NCBI RefSeq assembly: GCF_000238335.3
Contig: NZ_AHCB03000005.1
Location: 1,240,001 to 1,304,000, forward strand
DNA length: 64,000 nt
Reading direction: 5' to 3'
DNA from: Pseudoalteromonas marina
GTDB lineage: Bacteria; Pseudomonadota; Gammaproteobacteria; Enterobacterales; Alteromonadaceae
Positions 61,049-64,000 of the stretch are shown here, in pieces. The notes under the pieces are model-generated. The model was not told the origin of the DNA and made no database searches. It saw only the letters and a program-made list of their open reading frames with translations. The translations under genes and the position numbers were made by a program. Each line of letters starts with the position of its first letter. The stretch's first letter is position 1.

Positions 61049-61429
61049 ATGAAACACCAATTAGCAAAAAGCGTTGCGCTTTCATTACTTTCTCCTGTGA
61101 TTGTGGGTAGCCTATTAGGTATTTATTATTCAATAACGCTACAAGGTGAATTTGTCTCTATATTTTTTTCATTATTGATGACGGCCATATCTAATGCGCA
61201 TATTGTTGGCTTAACAATGGCTGCATTTGTTGTCCCAGGCTATTTATTAATGTTTAAATATTCAAAAGTAAACTATTCCGGTGTTTTAACGCTTGGTTTA
61301 CTTGGTGGTGCTATTTTTAGCTTTCTTTTAAGTGCCTCCACAGGCGAAATATTTTTAATAAATAGTGTTATGTCAGCAATAGCGGCAGGGCTGTTTTTAT
61401 TTGGTCTTCGTAAAACTTCAAAATCATAA
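61049..61429 (+). CDS. Small integral membrane protein, unknown function
   Basis: A 126-residue protein with four predicted helices (about 8-29, 33-60, 73-95, 103-121) and a short Lys-rich tail (RKTSKS). ATG 61049 follows AAGGATTATTA. It carries Gly/Ala-rich helices (GLLGGAIFSFLL) but no recognised family signature. It is monocistronic. Confidence 0.7.
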   Translation: MKHQLAKSVALSLLSPVIVGSLLGIYYSITLQGEFVSIFFSLLMTAISNAHIVGLTMAAFVVPGYLLMFKYSKVNYSGVLTLGLLGGAIFSFLLSASTGEIFLINSVMSAIAAGLFLFGLRKTSKS

Positions 61430-61557
61430 TCGCTTTTTTATTAACCAAGGGCGTACTTAAACTACGGAAATTCCTTTTTTTTACCTGCAAAAGGTTCCAA
61501 TTTTTCACCACAAAGAGTACCTTTAACTACTGTATGTTTAATAAGAAGTAGTTTGGT

Positions 61558-62016
61558 ATGCAAAAGCACGATTTTTACCAGTCATTAGTTAAACAAACTG
61601 AATCGCTGATTGCCGGTGAGTCGAATGTAATTGCTAATATGGCAAATATAAGCGCGCTGTTATTTACCTCTTTAGATGATGTAAATTGGGCGGGCTTTTA
61701 CTTTATTGATTCGCCGTCAGAATTAGTACTAGGCCCATTTCAGGGTAATCCAGCATGTATTCGTATTCCAGTAGGAAAGGGTGTATGTGGGACGGCTGCG
61801 GCTACGTTGCAAACACAACTAATTGAAGATGTTCATGCATTCGACGGGCACATTGCCTGCGACGCGGCATCAAACTCTGAGATTGTTGTACCTATCATGA
61901 AACATGGTAAAATATTTGCAGTGCTAGATATTGATAGCCCTAGTATTTCTCGGTTTGATACTGATGACAAAGCGGGATTAGAAGCATTGGTTAAATGCTT
62001 TGAGGCTAGCTTGTAA
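61558..62016 (+). CDS. msrC: Free methionine-(R)-sulfoxide reductase (GAF type)
   Basis: A 152-residue GAF-domain protein with the family's catalytic cysteines in NPACIRIPVGKGVCGTAA and GHIACDAASNSEIVVP, plus WAGFYFIDS. These enzymes (E. coli MsrC/YebR) reduce free Met-R-SO with thioredoxin; trxB is elsewhere in this window. The stop overlaps the start of the following acidic protein by one base, and proQ follows. Confidence 0.94.
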   Translation: MQKHDFYQSLVKQTESLIAGESNVIANMANISALLFTSLDDVNWAGFYFIDSPSELVLGPFQGNPACIRIPVGKGVCGTAAATLQTQLIEDVHAFDGHIACDAASNSEIVVPIMKHGKIFAVLDIDSPSISRFDTDDKAGLEALVKCFEASL

Positions 62017-62294
62017 TGAAAGATTTGCTAAATGTTCAGGACTACCTGTTTGCTATACAAGATGTAGGCGATTGGGAAGGCGAAGAAGAACATGTAGCGG
62101 AAACGCTCAATGATTTGATTCACATTGCTTGGGACAAACTCCCAGATGATTTAGATTGTGAATCAATCGATGAAATAATAAATGGTATTTGGGAACACCT
62201 TCGAGGTGATATGGCTGTACTTGAAGCCGATTTCGAAGAACTGGTCGACTGGGTAATACACTATGTTGATTCGTCCCTTGATGAAAAGATGTGA
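62016..62294 (+). CDS. Small acidic protein between msrC and proQ
   Basis: A 92-residue, strongly acidic helical protein (GDWEGEEEHVAETLNDL; LEADFEELVDWVIHYVD) with no signal or membrane segment. It is coupled to msrC (one-base overlap) and lies 15 bp before proQ, whose product binds RNA. I do not recognise the family; its acidity could suit interaction with the basic ProQ, but that is speculation. Confidence 0.72.
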   Translation: MKDLLNVQDYLFAIQDVGDWEGEEEHVAETLNDLIHIAWDKLPDDLDCESIDEIINGIWEHLRGDMAVLEADFEELVDWVIHYVDSSLDEKM

Positions 62295-62309
62295 AAAATA
62301 GGTTCTAAA

Positions 62310-62957
62310 ATGGAAACCACAAACAAGCTAAAAGATATTAATGAAGTATTGGAGTTCTTGTACCAAGAATTTCCACAATGTTTTAAACAAAAAGACGGTA
62401 TCAAACCGCTTAAAGTCGGTATTTTTAAAGATATTGCTGAGCGTATTGAAGGGTCTGAAAAAGTAAGTAAGACTCAAGTACGTCAAGCATTAAGAAAATA
62501 CACGTCTAACTGGCGTTATTTAGAAGCTGTGACAAAGTCGGAGTTTCGTATTGACCTTGATGGCAATGAAGGTGAAAAAGTTGAGCAAGAGCACATTGAT
62601 CATGCTCAAAAAGCACTAGAAGAAAGCCGTGCAAAAATGGCGAAGCGCAAGAAACAACAGCGTCCACGTCAAGACTCAGATTCTAAAAACTTTAAGAAAA
62701 AGCCTGCACATGCAAACAAGGGCGCTGATAAAAATGCGTCAGCTAGCAAAGCAACTAAATCTGCACCAGCTAAACGTTCAGGTAAAATTGAACCTTTACC
62801 AGCAACAGAGGTCAAGGTTAATAACAAGGTTAAAGTTAAACTAGGCCAAGCACTTGTAAATGCAGTAATCACTGAAGTAAATAAAGACGACGTTCATGTT
62901 GAGTTAGTGACTGGTATGCAAGTTAAAACCAAAGCAGACAGCTTATACACTGTTTAA
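62310..62957 (+). CDS. proQ: RNA chaperone ProQ
   Basis: A 215-residue protein with an N-terminal FinO-like domain (about 10-120: FLYQEFPQCFKQKDGIKPLKVGIFKDI and QVRQALRKYTSNWRYL), a basic Ala/Lys linker (KRKKQQRPRQ...) and a C-terminal Tudor-like domain (NNKVKVKLGQALVNAVITEVNKDDVHVEL). It binds structured RNAs and 3' ends of mRNAs. proQ then prc is the conserved gammaproteobacterial order. Confidence 0.97.
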   Translation: METTNKLKDINEVLEFLYQEFPQCFKQKDGIKPLKVGIFKDIAERIEGSEKVSKTQVRQALRKYTSNWRYLEAVTKSEFRIDLDGNEGEKVEQEHIDHAQKALEESRAKMAKRKKQQRPRQDSDSKNFKKKPAHANKGADKNASASKATKSAPAKRSGKIEPLPATEVKVNNKVKVKLGQALVNAVITEVNKDDVHVELVTGMQVKTKADSLYTV

Positions 62958-62982
62958 GTTGTACATAAATTAAGGAGTTTGT

Positions 62983-64000
62983 ATGAGTAAAAAGTTTACG
63001 CTCATTCCGGTAGTTGCAGCCCTGTTTTCAGGTTCATTATTTGCTGCTGTAGAGCCTGTCACCATTGATGATTTACCTCTACTCAAGCAAGAAAGTCAAC
63101 ATGGCACTGCCAGTAAGCGCGTGGCAAGCTTATTTACTCGTTCACACTATATCCCGGTTCGATTTAACGATGAACTTTCTAGTAAAGTGTACGATCGTTA
63201 CATCGAATCCCTTGATTTTAATAAAAGCGTTTTTTTAGCCAGTGATATTGCATCCTTTGAGCAATATCGCGATAGCTTTGACAACGCTTTAACTACCGGC
63301 AAGCTAGGCTTTACGTTTGATATTTTTAATTTAAGCCTAAAGCGCCGTTTTGAACGTTACGAATATTCACTTTCTTTATTAGAAAATGAAATGACGTTCG
63401 AAAAACAAGATGAATACTTTTTTGATCGTGAAGATGCAACGTGGCCAACATCGCAAGCAGAGCTAGACGAGATCTGGCGAGAGCGTGTTAAGTACGATGC
63501 ACTGCGATTAAAAATGACTGGTAAAGATTGGGAAGGAATCAAAGAGGTTCTTACCAAGCGATACAAAAACGCTGAAAAGCGTCTAGTTCAATCTAACTCA
63601 GAAGATGCATTTCAAATTGTTTTAAATTCTTTAGCTCGCACGATTGAGGCGCATACGTCTTACCTATCACCAAGACGTGCTGAACAATTTAAAATGGATA
63701 TGGACCTAGAACTTGAAGGCATTGGTGCTGTACTAACTCCTGACGAAGATTACACCGTAATTCGTAGTCTTGTACCAGGTGGTCCTGCAGACAAAACCGA
63801 ACAAATTAAAGCAGATGACCGTATTATTGGCGTAGCACAAGACGGTGAAGATTTTACCGATGTGATTGGCTGGCGTTTAGACGATGTTGTAGATTTAATA
63901 AAAGGCCCTAAAGGCACGAAAGTACGTTTGCAATATTTGAAAGGTGCAGATGCTCATGGCACACCTAAAGTGGTCGAAATTACTCGTGACAAAATCCGTC
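62983..64000 (+). CDS. prc: Carboxy-terminal processing protease Prc (Tsp), 5' part
   Basis: The frame from ATG 62983 (AAGGAG 5 nt upstream) stays open to the window end: 339 residues, so the catalytic Ser-Lys dyad lies outside. It has a Sec signal (cleavage near SLFAAVEP), the Tsp N-terminal domain (LASDIASFEQYRDSFD) and the start of the PDZ domain (LELEGIGAVLTPDEDYTVI ... DRIIGVAQDG). Prc degrades periplasmic proteins with nonpolar C-termini and trims cell-wall hydrolases and PBP3. Confidence 0.95.
   Translation, partial: MSKKFTLIPVVAALFSGSLFAAVEPVTIDDLPLLKQESQHGTASKRVASLFTRSHYIPVRFNDELSSKVYDRYIESLDFNKSVFLASDIASFEQYRDSFDNALTTGKLGFTFDIFNLSLKRRFERYEYSLSLLENEMTFEKQDEYFFDREDATWPTSQAELDEIWRERVKYDALRLKMTGKDWEGIKEVLTKRYKNAEKRLVQSNSEDAFQIVLNSLARTIEAHTSYLSPRRAEQFKMDMDLELEGIGAVLTPDEDYTVIRSLVPGGPADKTEQIKADDRIIGVAQDGEDFTDVIGWRLDDVVDLIKGPKGTKVRLQYLKGADAHGTPKVVEITRDKIR

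Overview
The window looks like chromosomal DNA of a marine gammaproteobacterium, most likely Pseudoalteromonas. I base this on the AT-rich base composition, the protein sequences, and gene orders shared with Escherichia coli: cspD-clpS-clpA-infA-bpt-aat-trxB, lrp-ftsK-lolA-rarA-serS, purB-hflD-mnmA/nudJ-rluE, tusE-yccA-tRNA-Ser(UGA), and msrC/proQ/prc. The genus is inferred from memory of these families, not from a database search.

Layout. 1-2440: end of a glycan-degradation locus (3' part of a GH3 beta-glucosidase, then a GH9 lipoprotein). 2441-3100: two tRNA-Val(GAC) genes embedded in tandem 90-bp repeats that carry decayed tRNA-Val fragments. 3140-9772: DUF3080 lipoprotein, MATE pump, riboflavin synthase, a small CPXCG protein, fructosamine kinase-like, DUF445, DUF3718 and an HNH-like zinc protein. 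9873-12509: two secreted amidohydrolase-fold paralogues, the second lacking metal ligands. 12655-14877: monomeric isocitrate dehydrogenase. 15390-23034: protein quality control and the N-degron pathway (cspD, clpS, clpA, infA, bpt, aat), then trxB and pssA. 23103-31148: ald/lrp divergent pair, then ftsK-lolA-rarA-crcB-serS.

31395-35727 is a chromosomal integron. It has an inverted intI with a LexA-type SOS box, a candidate cassette promoter, an attI crossover point, and seven gene cassettes with six complete attC sites plus one eroded end. The cassette proteins are unrecognised; several are membrane or exported proteins. Each cassette start is complementary to its own R'' end over 10-13 nt. 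Behind the array lies a module flanked by 116-bp direct repeats, carrying a retropepsin-like gene interrupted by one in-frame UAG.

36563-50418 is mostly accessory metabolism and envelope genes: a PQQ sugar dehydrogenase, a divergent Nramp-fold transporter, avtA, an EEP hydrolase without a normal start codon, MAPEG, an ABC exporter, GFA, a spermidine-synthase-like protein and an M28 peptidase. 50461-60230 reads mainly leftward: yccA, tusDCBE, rluE, nudJ, (an opposite-strand PAS-GGDEF gene), mnmA, hflD, purB, roxA and a GNAT gene. It brings the TusBCDE sulfur relay and MnmA, which together make 2-thiouridine at tRNA U34, close together with other RNA/ribosome modification genes. 60480-60712 holds two identical tRNA-Ser(UGA) genes. 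61049-64000 holds a small membrane protein, msrC, an acidic small protein, proQ and the 5' part of prc.
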